DNA of 64,000 nt from Takakia lepidozioides (Eukaryota > Streptophyta > Takakiopsida > Takakiales > Takakiaceae), in contig CM060733.1 in the NCBI GenBank assembly GCA_030704615.1, forward strand, positions 8,740,001 through 8,804,000, written 5' to 3'. Shown one piece after another: positions 47,701 through 59,189 of the stretch (its first letter is position 1; every line of letters starts with the position of its first letter). The notes under the pieces are model-generated. The model was given only the letters and a program-made list of their open reading frames with translations. It was not told the origin of the DNA and searched no databases. Both the position numbers and the translations under genes were made by a program.

Positions 47701-48245
47701 ATGAGAGTCACCATGGCATGGTCCTTTTGATCTGAGGGGGGCTACCCTTGGAGAAGCTGCTGAAAAAACCTTGCGGCCACCGATGCCATCTTTTTGGTGT
47801 CTTCGACCAGCAATCCAGTGTCAGGATCATGCAAGGCCGGTACCAGAGTCGCTGTTCTCTCTTTTGTGCTGTTTTGGCAAAGAAGTATTTTGTCATTTTC
47901 TCGCCCTTTAGTGACCAGTTAACTCCTGCCTTGATTCTCATGAAGTTCTCCCTTGTCCCGGGGCTGTGGCATCGAGCAGTCCGACCGCCAAAGAAAGGCT
48001 GTCCCAGGCGTCTCTTTCAGCTGGCGAGAGACCATGAGCCGAGTGACCCAGCCTGTCTTCCTCATTTTCAACCATGTTGAAATCTCCCCCCAAAAGCCAG
48101 TGTTGAATGTGCAGGTTTTGAAGCAACTTGTCTCCGATCTGATTCCAAAGCCCTATTCTTTCATCTTCCCCATTTGGGGCATAGATGTTGAGCACCCCAA
48201 CAGCACCTAGGGATTGGCCCAAATTAAGGGCAAGAAACACACACT
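44765..48245 (-). mobile_element. L1-type LINE, 5'-truncated and frame-broken
   Basis: On the minus strand the order is that of a plant L1 ORF2. At 48240-47938 is the end of the apurinic endonuclease domain (NIYAPNGEDER, LLGGDFNMVENEEDR). At 47714-46616 is the reverse transcriptase (KSPGLDGLPIELFK, LVTLIFKKGERDNMANYQPI, KNQTGFLKDRMILDNILLAH, FLMLDFEKAFDSIDW, VRQGCPLAPFLFLI, YADD at about 46912-46901). Next comes the connection region (LLGYQMGIHL). At 46328-45655 is a zf-RVT-like C terminus (KVSGFLWKLAHRILPIR) split by a frameshift. The 3' untranslated part runs to about 44765 (AAAAGGGCCTCTGTCCCCTT). The 5' end with most of the endonuclease and ORF1 is absent. No flanking duplication was identified. 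It is unrelated in sequence to the TCTC-ending LINE family elsewhere in the window. Confidence 0.88.
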
Positions 48246-48779
48246 CATCTACATGAATGTTTTATTTTTTCAGGTTTTTCCAAACTCCCCTACTTCTTTA
48301 TGTGGCCTTTGAATCCCTGCGATTCAATGGGATGCCGCTTGGATGAACAATCACTCTAAATTAAACTCATCTATCATTCACAATCATAGTGATACCCTCT
48401 TAAAATGCACAACTAAGAAAATACTACATGTACATTGAAGTCATTCATATCTATAAATTTGTTAGTAGCTCTTATAAATTATTACGACAAAAAATCAGGG
48501 ATGAGTTCATTTGTGGGCACTTAGAGCATCATCTATATAGGAAGACAATAATGTAAGAATGGAAGAGATCAATATAGAGATCATTAGTAATAATGTAATA
48601 ATGTAAGAACTTAATGGACGCGTGTGATCTGACTGTACTTTCGCCGGATTCCGGCAGCCTGGGCTCCTCCGGCGGCCCCTGTGAAATACTCCCCACCCCC
48701 TCTTACCTCGATTTCACTATTAAATACTTAAGAATCTGAATGGGTTGCAAGCTGTGGTAGTTAGTTACCTCTGTCACTT
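48246..48779. other. AT-rich spacer between the LINE and the duplicated locus
   Basis: Base composition falls sharply to AT-rich at the LINE's left boundary. The word aatgtaagaa(c/t) with neighbours recurs between 48550 and 48610. Nothing else identified. Confidence 0.35.
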
Positions 48780-50640
48780 GATAGACATCTCACATTTTAG
48801 GCCAAATGCGAGCATCTAACATTTGTTCGATAAGCACATAAACCTTGCATATTTCAACTTCTATGATGGACAAAATAAATAATCTCAACATTTTGGCACA
48901 ATACATCGACCACCTTTCACGAGTTGCATGAAGCCACCACATAATGCAATAAGGTAGCAGTAGATTACGAAGTTGTTTGATGGTTGAATACGAGCTATAA
49001 GTTGTGAATATACAAAACAAGTTAAGATAGAGGTCTATAAGAACTTATACAATGGCAAGGTTTTTCTTTAGTTTGTCATACTACATAATCATAACAAACT
49101 ATTCATTGATAAACCTTTTTAAAATGTGGACTTTTATTGAAGTAAGCATAACTTATTGACCCCAAAGGCCTACTGCCTTCAGGCTTCTGATATAAGGTGG
49201 ACACCTTATGACATCTAATACGCTATGTGGTGTTTAACCCATGACCATCAGTGAAATCGTATTAGGCCCTAATAACCACTGGGCTATCTATTGGATGTCA
49301 ATTAGACACCTTTCACTATAGCATATGTAAGACTTCTCAACATGATCACGACCGCTTATAACTACATTATGACATCGACGAAATTATATACGTTGTGTTG
49401 CATTGCCATCCAATTGTCCATTGTTAAGGCTTATGGAAGTGAGGATCTCAACCCATTTTGAGTAGCCTGCGATTTGTGAGCATGTATAAGCAAATGGATG
49501 TCATGATTGAGAGTCTGGATATGTCATCCATCCATAGACCACATTCCACTTTGCTGAAAAAGCAGAGAATCCGCATTGTCTTGCAATAGTGGTATAACTA
49601 TAAGTGGTGGAGCTACTAGCACTATTAGTCACTGAGTAGGCTAATGGATTCGCTCATTGCAAAAAGAAAATTTGTTGGATTGTAAGTCGAACTTATTCTT
49701 GTATTAGTCGTTATTGTAGTTGATTTTCAGAGACTCACTGAAGACGATGTTGTACAAGTATTTTGTCCAATGCAGCACATAGGCACATCTAATGTTGCCT
49801 CCCAAAATGTGTGTAAACCATCATATTCTCCGTGTCTATAAGAAAAAAGGGTCATCATCACCTCTTGCTAACTTGAGTGTCAAGAAAGTACTCAAAGACC
49901 ACTGGCCGTTGTATCATGTATTGAATTTATTTTCATGGTTTTTCATGATGATTCTCTTCTCAGATATCACGACGATCACTACAAATGCAATGTAGATTGA
50001 ATGAATAAGCATGAGACGAGAGATATGTCTTGTCAACTATTAATTGTTTAAATTGCCTAAGATTAATATTCATTGCAGCTGAAAAAATGAGATCGTCATG
50101 ATCAATTGGCCACCATAGCCCGCAAACTTTTTGCAGCTACGTCATATCATCCATTTTTCACCTTGAGAACCCTACAAACCTGGTCATATTGTGTGGGGCC
50201 CTCCCCGCTAACCCTTCATACTTGTCAGCTCGATCGCAGACGACCTGCATTTCCCTCTAGGTATATGCAGGTAGGGTGGAGGCACCGGCTTGATTTGCAG
50301 TGATTGTGGTCGATGGTACCACCTATATTTTTCTATAGAATCACTATTCCATCCAAACATACATGGTTTAGCATTTCTAACTTCAATATCTACGTATCCA
50401 ACAATCCAATTGTCAAACAAATAAACTACCAACAAGCTATGAACTTTTGAAACCAGCAACTATGGACTGTCACCGCTATGAAAAGCAATGATATGGACTT
50501 AAAAAAATGCAACGTGCATTTGATCCAGAGCTTTTCAATTTTGAATAGGGAGTGCCAATTTAGATAACATTCTAAGAATATTTTGTCGTTTGGGACCTAT
50601 GGACTAATATGTGCGACAAAAATGCAAGTTTTTTCAAAAG
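48780..50640. repeat. Direct duplication, copy 1
   Basis: From gatagacatctcacatttta (48780) to about 50640 the sequence is repeated at 51140-52900, in the same orientation and 2.36 kb apart, with substitutions and small indels throughout. The repeat spans a whole small gene on the minus strand with its upstream region. In this copy the gene is dead. Confidence 0.9.
49369..49946 (-). pseudogene. Dead copy of the small secreted six-cysteine protein gene
   Basis: The position matching the initiation codon of the intact copy is the ATG at 49946. After ten codons the frame meets TGA, where the intact copy has a sense codon. Later parts align well (for example EYDGLHTFWEA and DVPMCC against the intact copy) but lie in shifted frames with further stops. 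It therefore cannot encode the full protein. It sits in direct-repeat copy 1. Confidence 0.75.
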
Positions 50641-51658
50641 TCCATAGCGCATTTTATTTTATTTTATTTTTGATAAAAGCGACTATGTTGATCTACCGTC
50701 TTTGAGAGGGGAAGGTCGCAGTGAAGAAAAGCATGACTATTAGGAGCATTTAGTCATAATTACCGCGTTATTTTGTAGGAAAAGGACTAAAGTATTTCGT
50801 AGTCTCATATGTGAAGTTGGTGCTGCTTTATCACAAAGATACAACTGTGAGTATGTACTTACATGAGTTAGTGGAGTCGACTTATACTGGCAGATTGACG
50901 TAGCATGCACCAAAGAGTTACAATTCATCCACTAGCTAGATTTCTTGGGTTGTGGAAACTATAAAATATTTAAGCGGGTATAAATCTCCAAACGATCTCA
51001 TTGAAATCTATCAGCACAAATTGTTCTACTCGCTTTACGGCTTCTTAGAAGACACACAATCAATCCAAAAACACCAGTAATATGCAAGCTAGGTCCTAAT
51101 TCAAGATGAGGGATTCGCTTAGGTACTTAGTACTTATTTTGATAGACATCTCATATTTTAGGCCAAATGCAAGCATCTAACATTTGTTCAATAAGCACAT
51201 AAACCTTGTCCTTACAATGCATATGTCAACTTCTATGATGGAAAAAAATAAATAATCTCAACATCTTGGCACAAAACATCGAACACCTTTCATGAGCTGC
51301 ATGAAGCCACCACATAACGCAATAATGTAGCAGTAGATTATGAAGTTGCTTGATGGTTGAAGACGTGCTATAAGTTGTGAATATACAAAACAAGTTAAGA
51401 TAGAGGTCTATTTGAACTTATAAGAGATCATGCAATGCAAGGTTTTTCTTTAATTCATCAACATAATCGTAACAAACCATTCGTTGAGACCTTTCAAAAT
51501 GTAGACTTTTTATCTATGTGGTGTTTAATCCATGACCACCACTGAAATCGTATTAGGCCCTAATAACCACTGGGCTATCTATTGGACGACAATTAGAAAC
51601 CTTTCACTATAGCATATGTAAGACTTCTCAACATGAACATGACCACTTATAACTACAT

Positions 51659-52222
51659 TTATAACATCGACGTAATTATATATGTTGCGTGGCCATCCAA
51701 TTCCCCATTGGTAAGGCTTACGGGAGTGAGGATCTCAACCCATGCTGTATAGCCTGCGATGTCTATGCAATAATGAGGTCTTTCACATGATACAGTGTGT
51801 GGATATGTCAACCAACCATAGACCATGTTCCACTTTGGTGCAAAAGCAGAAAATCCGCATTGCCTTAAAAGAGTGGTATAACTATAAGTGGTGGAGCTAG
51901 TAGCAGTATTAGTCAGTGAGTAACTGATGCTTTCGCTCACTGTTAAAAAAAAACTTATTGGATTGTACATCATATTTCCTCCTATATCAAACGATATAGT
52001 AGTTGATTTTGAGAGGCTCACTGAAGACGATGTCGTACAAGTATTTTGTCCAGTGCAGCACATAGGCACATCTGATATTGCCTCCCAAAATGTGTGTAGA
52101 CCATCATATTCTCCTTGTTTATCAAACAAAACACCTCTTGCCAACTTGAGTGTCAAGAAAATACTTAACATGACCACTAGCAGTTGAATCCTGTATTGGA
52201 CATTTTTTCCATGGTTTATCAT
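51659..52222 (-). CDS. Small secreted Ser/Thr-rich protein with six cysteines, unknown
   Basis: The intact frame extends upstream to 52591. I place the start at 52222 because that ATG opens a signal peptide (MINHGKNVQYRIQLLVVMLS, hydrophobic to about residue 28) and the sequence before it looks like a leader. This gives 187 residues. The mature part has six cysteines, CC and C in PMCCTGQNTC, one in RQCGF, and two in SCERPHYC, enough for three disulfides. Between them lies a Ser/Thr-rich stretch with alternating polar and hydrophobic residues (SESISYSLTNTATSSTTYSY) that would suit beta-strands. The C-terminal part has aromatic residues (WNMVYGWLTYP, GYTAWVEIL). I do not recognise the family. 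A TATTTAAAC box lies about 100 bp upstream at 52332-52324. Its neighbours are a dead duplicate and a Gnk2 gene, so a defence or reproductive secreted role is possible but unproven. Confidence 0.6.
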   Translation of the reverse strand: MINHGKNVQYRIQLLVVMLSIFLTLKLARGVLFDKQGEYDGLHTFWEAISDVPMCCTGQNTCTTSSSVSLSKSTTISFDIGGNMMYNPISFFLTVSESISYSLTNTATSSTTYSYTTLLRQCGFSAFAPKWNMVYGWLTYPHTVSCERPHYCIDIAGYTAWVEILTPVSLTNGELDGHATYIITSML

Positions 52223-52323
52223 GATGATTCTCTTTCTCAGAGATAAGATGATCACTACACCTACAATATAGATTGAATGAATAAGTGTGAGAAGAGAGAT
52301 ATGTCTTGTCAACTTTAATGCAT

Positions 52324-52332
52324 GTTTAAATA
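52324..52332 (-). promoter_or_regulatory. TATA-like box of the secreted-protein gene
   Basis: TATTTAAAC on the minus strand, about 100 bp before the chosen ATG. The duplicate copy has the weaker ATTTAAAC at the matching place. The spacing fits a plant core promoter; this is inference from sequence only. Confidence 0.4.
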
Positions 52333-52900
52333 GTCCAAGATTAATATTCATTGCAGCTGAAAAAATGAGATTGTCTTGGTCAACCGGCCATAGCCCGCAA
52401 ACTTTATGCAGCCACGTCATATTGAATATGACTGATCCGCTATCGTCCATTAATTTGCACTTTGAGGACCCTACACACCTGGTCATATTGTGTGGGCCCC
52501 TCCCTGCTAACCCTTGTGTCAACTTGGTTGTAGACAACCCACATTTTCCTGTAGGTATATGCAAGGTAGGGTGGACCAAAATGGACGACACCGGCTTGAT
52601 TTCCAGTGAATGTGGTCAATGGTACCACCTATATTTTTTCTACTGTGTCACTATTCCATCCAAACATATATGGTTTAGCATTTCTAACTTCAATATCTAC
52701 GTATTCCAACTATCCAATTGTCAAATAAATGCATGTTGCATTTTTTTGAGTCCATATCATTGATTTTCATGCTGGTTTCAAAAGCTCATAGCTCGGTGGT
52801 GGTTATCCATAGCTTTGCAATTTTGAATAGGGAGTGCCAATTTAGATAACATTCTAAGAATATTTTGTCGTTTGGAACCTATGGACTAAATATGTGCGAC

Positions 52901-54893
52901 AAATATTCATTCTCTTTTGTTTTGTTTTGGTGCTATCTTTTACTAAAAGGGTGTAGGTTTCCATTATCTCAAATGTCCCCAACAAGTATGGACAAATAGA
53001 TCACCAAATCTACGTTGAAATGTAGCCCTAGTGACAAATGACCTGTATGATGCATTGGTGGACCAATGGAATTTGTCACAAGTAGCGTAGACCCCACCAT
53101 TTGAGGGGTTGGATCTCATGGATGTCACCATCTGTTGTTTTTTGTCCACCCTCTCTTGCATTCACTCGCCCAGTCTGGCCTTATCGATTGCTTCCACCCT
53201 AGCTACTTACTCATCCTCATGGTTTTCTAAAACTTAAAGTATAATTTTTTGGAAAGTGCAATTTTTTAAGACATGCATGCATTTTCTACTTGCCAATGTT
53301 TCTTTGAAAATGACATGAACAACCTCTCAGCCGGTACCCATAAAACATAAAAAATATTTGAAGGGCTGAAGCATGATATTTTAACTCAAATAACCCCACA
53401 AAACCAATTGGAAATATCATTGTAATTTAAGAAATTAACAAAAATACAAAAGCTGTTTGGCCGACATTAATAACTAAGGTACAATCTCGGGGTATAAGTT
53501 TATTAATCACTTATTGGTTAATTATCTAAATATATAATATATTACATATATAATATAATATAATATATATTATATTATATCCAACTTAATCTCACAAATG
53601 CAACACTCTGGAAAATGATCATTGTTCATTCATATTGACCTTTGATATATATCAGACCTTTCGATGATGTGAGCATCTTATTGTAATCTGATTTTAGAAG
53701 AAGTGGAGTGAACATTTGGTACATGTGGATAAATACTTTGAGTACTTATTAGGAGATCCAGGCTACATGGACAAGGAGATGTTCATGTGGCCCAACTAAT
53801 TGGGAACCCACATTAAATGTCGTATTGTGTAGCCCCAGAGCCATCAACATTACAGATCAAAAATAAAAAATAAAAAAAATCCCAGTTTTTATCAGTATCG
53901 GGAATTTTTCGTATACACAAAGGTTGTCATGCTTCCAACACCTCTGATCGAAGGCTGCAACAAGTTAGAAAACCTAGCTGTCATCTCCATTAGCTGTCAA
54001 CCTAGTTGTCACTTCCATAGTTATACAAAAGAGAGAGTGAGAGAGAAGACTCCGGCCTAAACCGGCATAACTAAGAGCCACTTCACCTCGTGCAGCTATT
54101 GGCCCCTTTCGAGGGTGGGCCCTATTGTTATACAAAATATTTTAATATTGGAGCTTATAAGCATAGTCCAAATTAACTCCCAAAGTTGAATCCACTTCAA
54201 AATAATCACACCTTAACTCTGAAGAATTACTTTAGGAATTAGAGTAATTTAATAATTCTCCTCAATCTACCTGTTTTTTTGCTAAGTGGACCCTGAAGAT
54301 CTTTGGACACATTCCAAATATATGATCTAACCACAAGAGGGACAAAACCCACACAATTATTTGGAATAGTTTACCAAACCATTGCAAACATTAATAAAGA
54401 GACAAAAGATTATGCCAGATGTAGCGCTCTCTCTAGTGATTTCATATCACAAGGACAAAACCAAGGCTTTGGTTCCAACAATTTCAATTTGTACATTGGC
54501 GACTTAGACTTTGGTGTACTACGACAACTGAACAACCTTGGACTTTCTCTTGACCATAGTTTGAGATCTTTATGGTGGACAAGAGCCATGTCAGAACTCC
54601 TATAAACTCCACAATCCAAGCATGTTTCTTCACCACAAGGTCTTTCACACATTCATACGATCAGCTCTAGAATATATATTTTTTCATTTCCCAATGTACA
54701 CATGTACATTGTATGGAGTATCTTATTTTCTAATAGGCCAAGGTAGTGCAAATTAAATTCTTTGCCAACATCAATCTTACAACGTGATTTTTCAATGTTA
54801 TTTTTTCTATTTATTTTATTTTAAACTTAAGCTTAGGCTATTTCATTTCACTTCTCAAATTCAAGATTTGTAATCTAGAGTTTTCCAATCCTA
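52901..54893. other. AT-rich spacer
   Basis: No gene identified. An AT-only run lies at 53530-53580 (atatatattatattatat). A short GA/CCGG motif at 54040-54070 recurs at 59301-59332. The frame at 54303-54605 (+) has no recognisable feature. The right end is the promoter region of the gene at 54894. Confidence 0.45.
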
Positions 54894-55334
54894 ATGACGA
54901 AGATGATCCAATATAATATGCATATTATGTTGCTTTTGGCCATACTAGAATCTACTGCATTTATGCAAATGCAGGCTCTTAGTGTCACATTGCGGCAATT
55001 GGACTGTAGTACCACTAGCATGCCAGCTAGTGGTGTCATGAATGCTGTCTTCACATCGATGCAGAATGTTGGTCAGAATATTAACTCTATAACTTGGTCT
55101 AACAATGAAAAAAATGTTACTAATGTCCAAACTTCTACTAATGGCAACGGATATGCAGCTGCGGCATGTTATAACAACATTTCAGATGGAGAGTGCTCTA
55201 CATGTATGAAGGTTGTGTACTCAATGCTCCTCGATTATTGTTATATCAATGGTGGTGCAGCTCAAGGTGGCACTATCACTGTGCAAGACTGTTATATGCG
55301 ATATGAGGTCTATTGTTTTTGGAGTGGTTGTTGA
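54894..55334 (+). CDS. Secreted single-domain Gnk2 (DUF26, ginkbilobin-2-like) protein
   Basis: An intronless frame of 146 residues. The N terminus is a signal peptide (MTKMIQYNMHIMLLLAILES, cleavage probably after MQMQA). The mature part has the DUF26 hallmark C-X8-C-X2-C as CYNNISDGECSTC, followed by DYC, then VQDCYMRYEVYCF, which matches the C..RYE..F end of the domain. One DUF26 domain, no kinase and no transmembrane span make it ginkbilobin-2-like rather than a cysteine-rich receptor kinase or plasmodesmal PDLP. Ginkbilobin-2 is an apoplastic mannose-binding antifungal protein, so a similar role is a fair inference, not shown here. Two extra cysteines near the end (VYCFWSGC) are unusual. 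It lies in the same AT-rich stretch as the duplicated secreted-protein locus. Confidence 0.82.
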   Translation: MTKMIQYNMHIMLLLAILESTAFMQMQALSVTLRQLDCSTTSMPASGVMNAVFTSMQNVGQNINSITWSNNEKNVTNVQTSTNGNGYAAAACYNNISDGECSTCMKVVYSMLLDYCYINGGAAQGGTITVQDCYMRYEVYCFWSGC

Positions 55335-55934
55335 TCAACTGTAGGTTGGTTTTGTGGAATGGGCATTGTGGATGCATGCACAATGAATGGTGGGGATGGA
55401 TAGAGTGCTGGAGAATCACAAGATGGGCGGAGTACGCATGTAGCTCTAAGAGCGGGAATATCAAGTAAAAACCAGTTGAGAGAGAGAGAGATGGAGAGAG
55501 AATAATGATAGGGAGGGAATTTTTCGGAGTCAAGACAATGAAGTTTGACACTGAGATTCCATTAGTTTAGTTGGCTCGATATTCTAGGAGATAGGTTCAA
55601 ATGAGATTCAGACAAATAAAGAATGTTTTGTTATTAGGGTACAAAAGGGGATAAGTACATAGTAGTCCTCAATCTAGGAAATAGTTTTCTAATACGCGGT
55701 GGAAATGACTGGAAGTCTTGTATTGTTGTGCTAGGAGATTTGCTCCATATAATAACGAATCATTGAGATTATTTATGACAACATGTTAGCTCTAGGGAAA
55801 AGGGTGAGATTTGACTAAATCCATATTTTTGGAAATCATTTGAGTCACAGTATCTTAGTTTAAATAAAAGTTTCTTTACTCTTTAGGCCTCGGATTTATG
55901 AAGTATAAGTTTTTACTAGTATTTTTAAAATTTA
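55335..55934. other. Spacer with a GA run
   Basis: 3' flank of the Gnk2-type gene. A GA-rich run lies at 55478-55500. No other feature recognised. Confidence 0.35.
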
Positions 55935-56730
55935 GAGAGCTCACTAATATCTGTATAAGCATCCAGTAGAAGTTGTATACATAATGCAATATTGTTGGGG
56001 TTTCAGATGAGGGCTAGTTATGGGACAGAGCCATGATGCAAAGACATATTCGTCAAACATGGAGGTAAGAAAGGGAAGGATCAATAAAACATAGAGGAAA
56101 CCAAAAATTTGTCGAGAGTACTTGACCATAACGAATGTATGGAATAGATAATGGGTGGACAATGTTATATAGGCAAACATAAGTCCTTACTAGTATTTTC
56201 AAATTATAGAGAGCTCACTAATATCTGTATAAGCATCCGGTAGAAGTTGTATACACATTACATAATGCAGTACTGTTGGGGTTTCAGATGAAAGGCTAGT
56301 TATTGGACAGAGCCATGATGCATATACATATTTGTCAAACATGGAGGTAAGAAAGGGAAAATCAATAAAACATAGAGGAAACCAAAAATTTGTCAAGAGT
56401 ACTCGACCATAACGACTATATGGAATAGATAATGGGTGGACAATGTTATATAGGCAAATATAAGTTTTTACTAGTATTTTCAAATTATAGAGAGCTCACT
56501 AATATCTGTATAAGCATCCGGTAGAAGTTGTATACATAATGCAGTATTGTTGGGGTTTCAGATGAAAGGCTAGTTATTGGACAGAGCCATGATGCAGACA
56601 CATATTTGTCAAACATGGAGGTAAGAAAGGGAAGGATCAATAAAACATAGAGGAAACCAAAAATTTGTCGGGCCTCGACCATAACGACTGCATGGAAGAG
56701 ATAATGGGTGGACAATGATATAGGCTCTAG
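55935..56730. repeat. Three tandem copies of an approximately 280-bp repeat
   Basis: The word gagagctcactaatatctgt starts units at 55935, 56209 and 56490 (periods 274 and 281). Each unit continues through gtataagcatcc, gttggggtttcagatga, acagagccatgatgca and aaaccaaaaatttgtc, and ends near ataatgggtggacaat. The copies are highly similar. On the minus strand each yields a similar short open frame, but these look like a by-product of the repeat, since nothing suggests coding constraint. Confidence 0.92.
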
Positions 56731-58071
56731 AAGATCAAGTGATGTGGCGTGAGTCTGGGCTCACGACGTGGCAATATACTAGCTGGCTCATGTTATGACA
56801 TCAAGGAGAAATAGTGTCGACTATAGTACCCATATGTGGACCCCTCCAACAAGTACATATTTTCTTTGTGTCATACACCACATAAAGCTATTTATGTTAC
56901 ACCGTGGCATGTAACTCCTTTAGAAGATACTCTTATGTTAAACCTTGCGATCGATGTATTATTCGTGTTGCTACAAGTTGGATAGAGAGTTCAGTTCATG
57001 TTATCATTTGATATGAATTATCGTTAACTTGAATTTCTTTTAATTATGATGACTGATGTGGGGTCCATACAAAATCAATTTTAGAAGAAGGCATGTTGCT
57101 TGACGACTAATACTTTTATTACTGAAATATATCCATGTTGAGAGGTCTTAAAATATACCATTTACTACATGTCCTTTGTATCATAATCTCCTACACACAG
57201 TTGAAACACTATCACTTTAATTTTATTTATTTAAAATTAAAAAGGGGGGAGACAGCCCGGTAAATCATATTTATAGGTCACATGGAAAAATAGGCCATAA
57301 TACCATGGGCAAGCTTTAATCTATTTGTGGATGAGGGCAAACCAGCCTAGACTTTGACAAAATAAGAAGCACTACCACAGATCGGCCGTTTTACGATAGG
57401 GAAAAAAAGTAGTTATATACAACCTATGCTTGAGGGCATAGTTAATATCAATTGTCCTAAGCGGGGGTTGGATTTGTGTGAGCACAATCCACGGTCATGG
57501 GGGTTTTATGTTTTAAACCTCGGTCATAGCAATTATGATTTCAAAACGAAAAACAAACTATAAGCAGGTATAGATGGTTGGTGCGTTTATAGGGTACAAC
57601 TGCACCAATTCGATAAACTACCTAGCCTATCTATACATTTATAAATACTCCAAATAATCACTTACAAACCAAAACATATTAAATATTTAAAGAATCATTC
57701 TAATATTTAATTACTTTTGTGGTTCACCTTCAACGAAAAACGACACCATATATAGACTCTAATTTCCATTTTGATCATCTATATTATAGGCCGCATACCC
57801 TCATCGTATATAGTTAGAACTCTACAATATTAGTGTTTTTCTTTTTCTATGTTAAATTTCATCTATACTGCGGCCGCATCCTCATCTTATATAGTTTAAA
57901 TACACTATGTTGGTTATTATGGTTTCATATTTTGATCCTCTACATCAATAACAATTAGGTTGTAATAGTTACACTTTCAGCCACTTTGATTAATTTAGCT
58001 TTACTTTTCTATTTAGCCAAACTTATATTATACAATCAGTTTTTTTTTTCTGTATTTGTGTTGGACGATGA
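56731..58071. other. AT-rich spacer
   Basis: No gene or recognisable element. A segment at about 57470-57510 (gtgagcacaatccacggtcatgggggt) resembles one at about 35345-35367 (gcaggatccacggttatgggggt), so a shared, unidentified dispersed repeat is possible. Confidence 0.35.
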
Positions 58072-58149
58072 CTTTTATAAGAATTGGAGGTAGAGAGGTT
58101 GGGAGGACAGTGGACGCAGAGAGCAAGTGTGTGAAGAAAACAATTTGAC

Positions 58150-58975
58150 AACCATGCTTATGAAGGAGGATGTGTGGGATAAGTTATCAAAGGGTGGAAG
58201 TTTTTCTGCCACTTCCAACACAGTCTCGGTTTTGTGTGACAAGCAAAAATGGATCTTATCAACTACCTTTAGTGAGCTTTGTGCTGAAATTCCTCCGTGA
58301 AAAGCCCGCATCTATGTGACAAGCTTCAGTATAGGTAAGGGCTTTATCATTTGTAGATTTGAAGAATCGATAAGATGCATAAGATCATTAAGCATGTATC
58401 ATGAAGGTTTGCAGCCCTACTTCAGACGGCCGGCTTGAAGTTTAAAGCTGCGAGGAGGAGCATAAGGTAGTATGCTTCTGGAATGCAGGACCCCCATTTC
58501 TGAGCAATACATTTGCCTTATTGTTGGTGACCTTGTCGCCAACACATGTACTAAATTTTCATTGCCAGAATGGACTGACATTGGGGCAAACAAGTTCTTC
58601 CTTGTAGTTGATGGAAATACTGTATGGCGTCAAGGTTTTTATGCCGATAAGATTGGTGAGATTAGTGGGTATCCAGGAAAGAGAAGAGGATTTACAAGTT
58701 TGGGAGGTGAATTTGTCAACTAATAAGTGCATCAAGATTGCCCAAATGTCTGATTCAGTGTGGCAACAAACATGTCAATGCCCCATGCGGTTTTGTGGCG
58801 TAGAATCAGACAATGACTACATTTTCTTTGCGATATATGATGGCTCTAGTAAATGTGTTGTTTATGACTTGGTCCATGAGACCTGACGAATGCTGCGTCG
58901 CATTCCAAATGATGAAGAAAAATTCTTCCGAGCACACTACTACATTGATGAGGTTGAAGAAATGTCTTGTTTCTA
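58150..58975 (+). pseudogene. Relic of an F-box/kelch-type protein gene
   Basis: Plus-strand pieces in two frames resemble the C-terminal half of plant F-box/kelch proteins. KFSLPEWTDIGANKFFLVVD is near 58554-58613. In another frame LQVWEVNLSTNKCIKIAQMS is near 58697, then FFAIYDGSSKCVVYDLVHET. A TGA stands where the family usually has a tryptophan, and the same frame then continues as RMLRRIPNDEEKFF. A frameshift and a stop make it non-functional. No F-box was found upstream. The assignment rests on general pattern only. Confidence 0.4.
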
Positions 58976-59189
58976 GGATCTTTTTATTCTTCAATTTTTT
59001 TCTTGGTGGTTGTTGGAGAGATATATATATATATATTAGAAGTGTTTGATATAGGCGATCTCTATATGGAAGTAGCTAAATCATGCAGTTCTACATACTC
59101 TTATTTTTAGTATTATCATTGGAGTTATAAACATTTGTGTAAGATTGGACAGCCTTCTTGCAAGGCCCGACAGCCGTATGAAACATGTA

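Larger units (their letters stand above)
51140..52900. repeat. Direct duplication, copy 2
   Basis: Second copy of the 1.8-kb segment starting at 48780. It carries the intact version of the minus-strand gene at 51659-52222. Its right boundary is near the shared words acattctaagaatattttgt (52848) and tatgtgcgacaaa. Confidence 0.9.
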
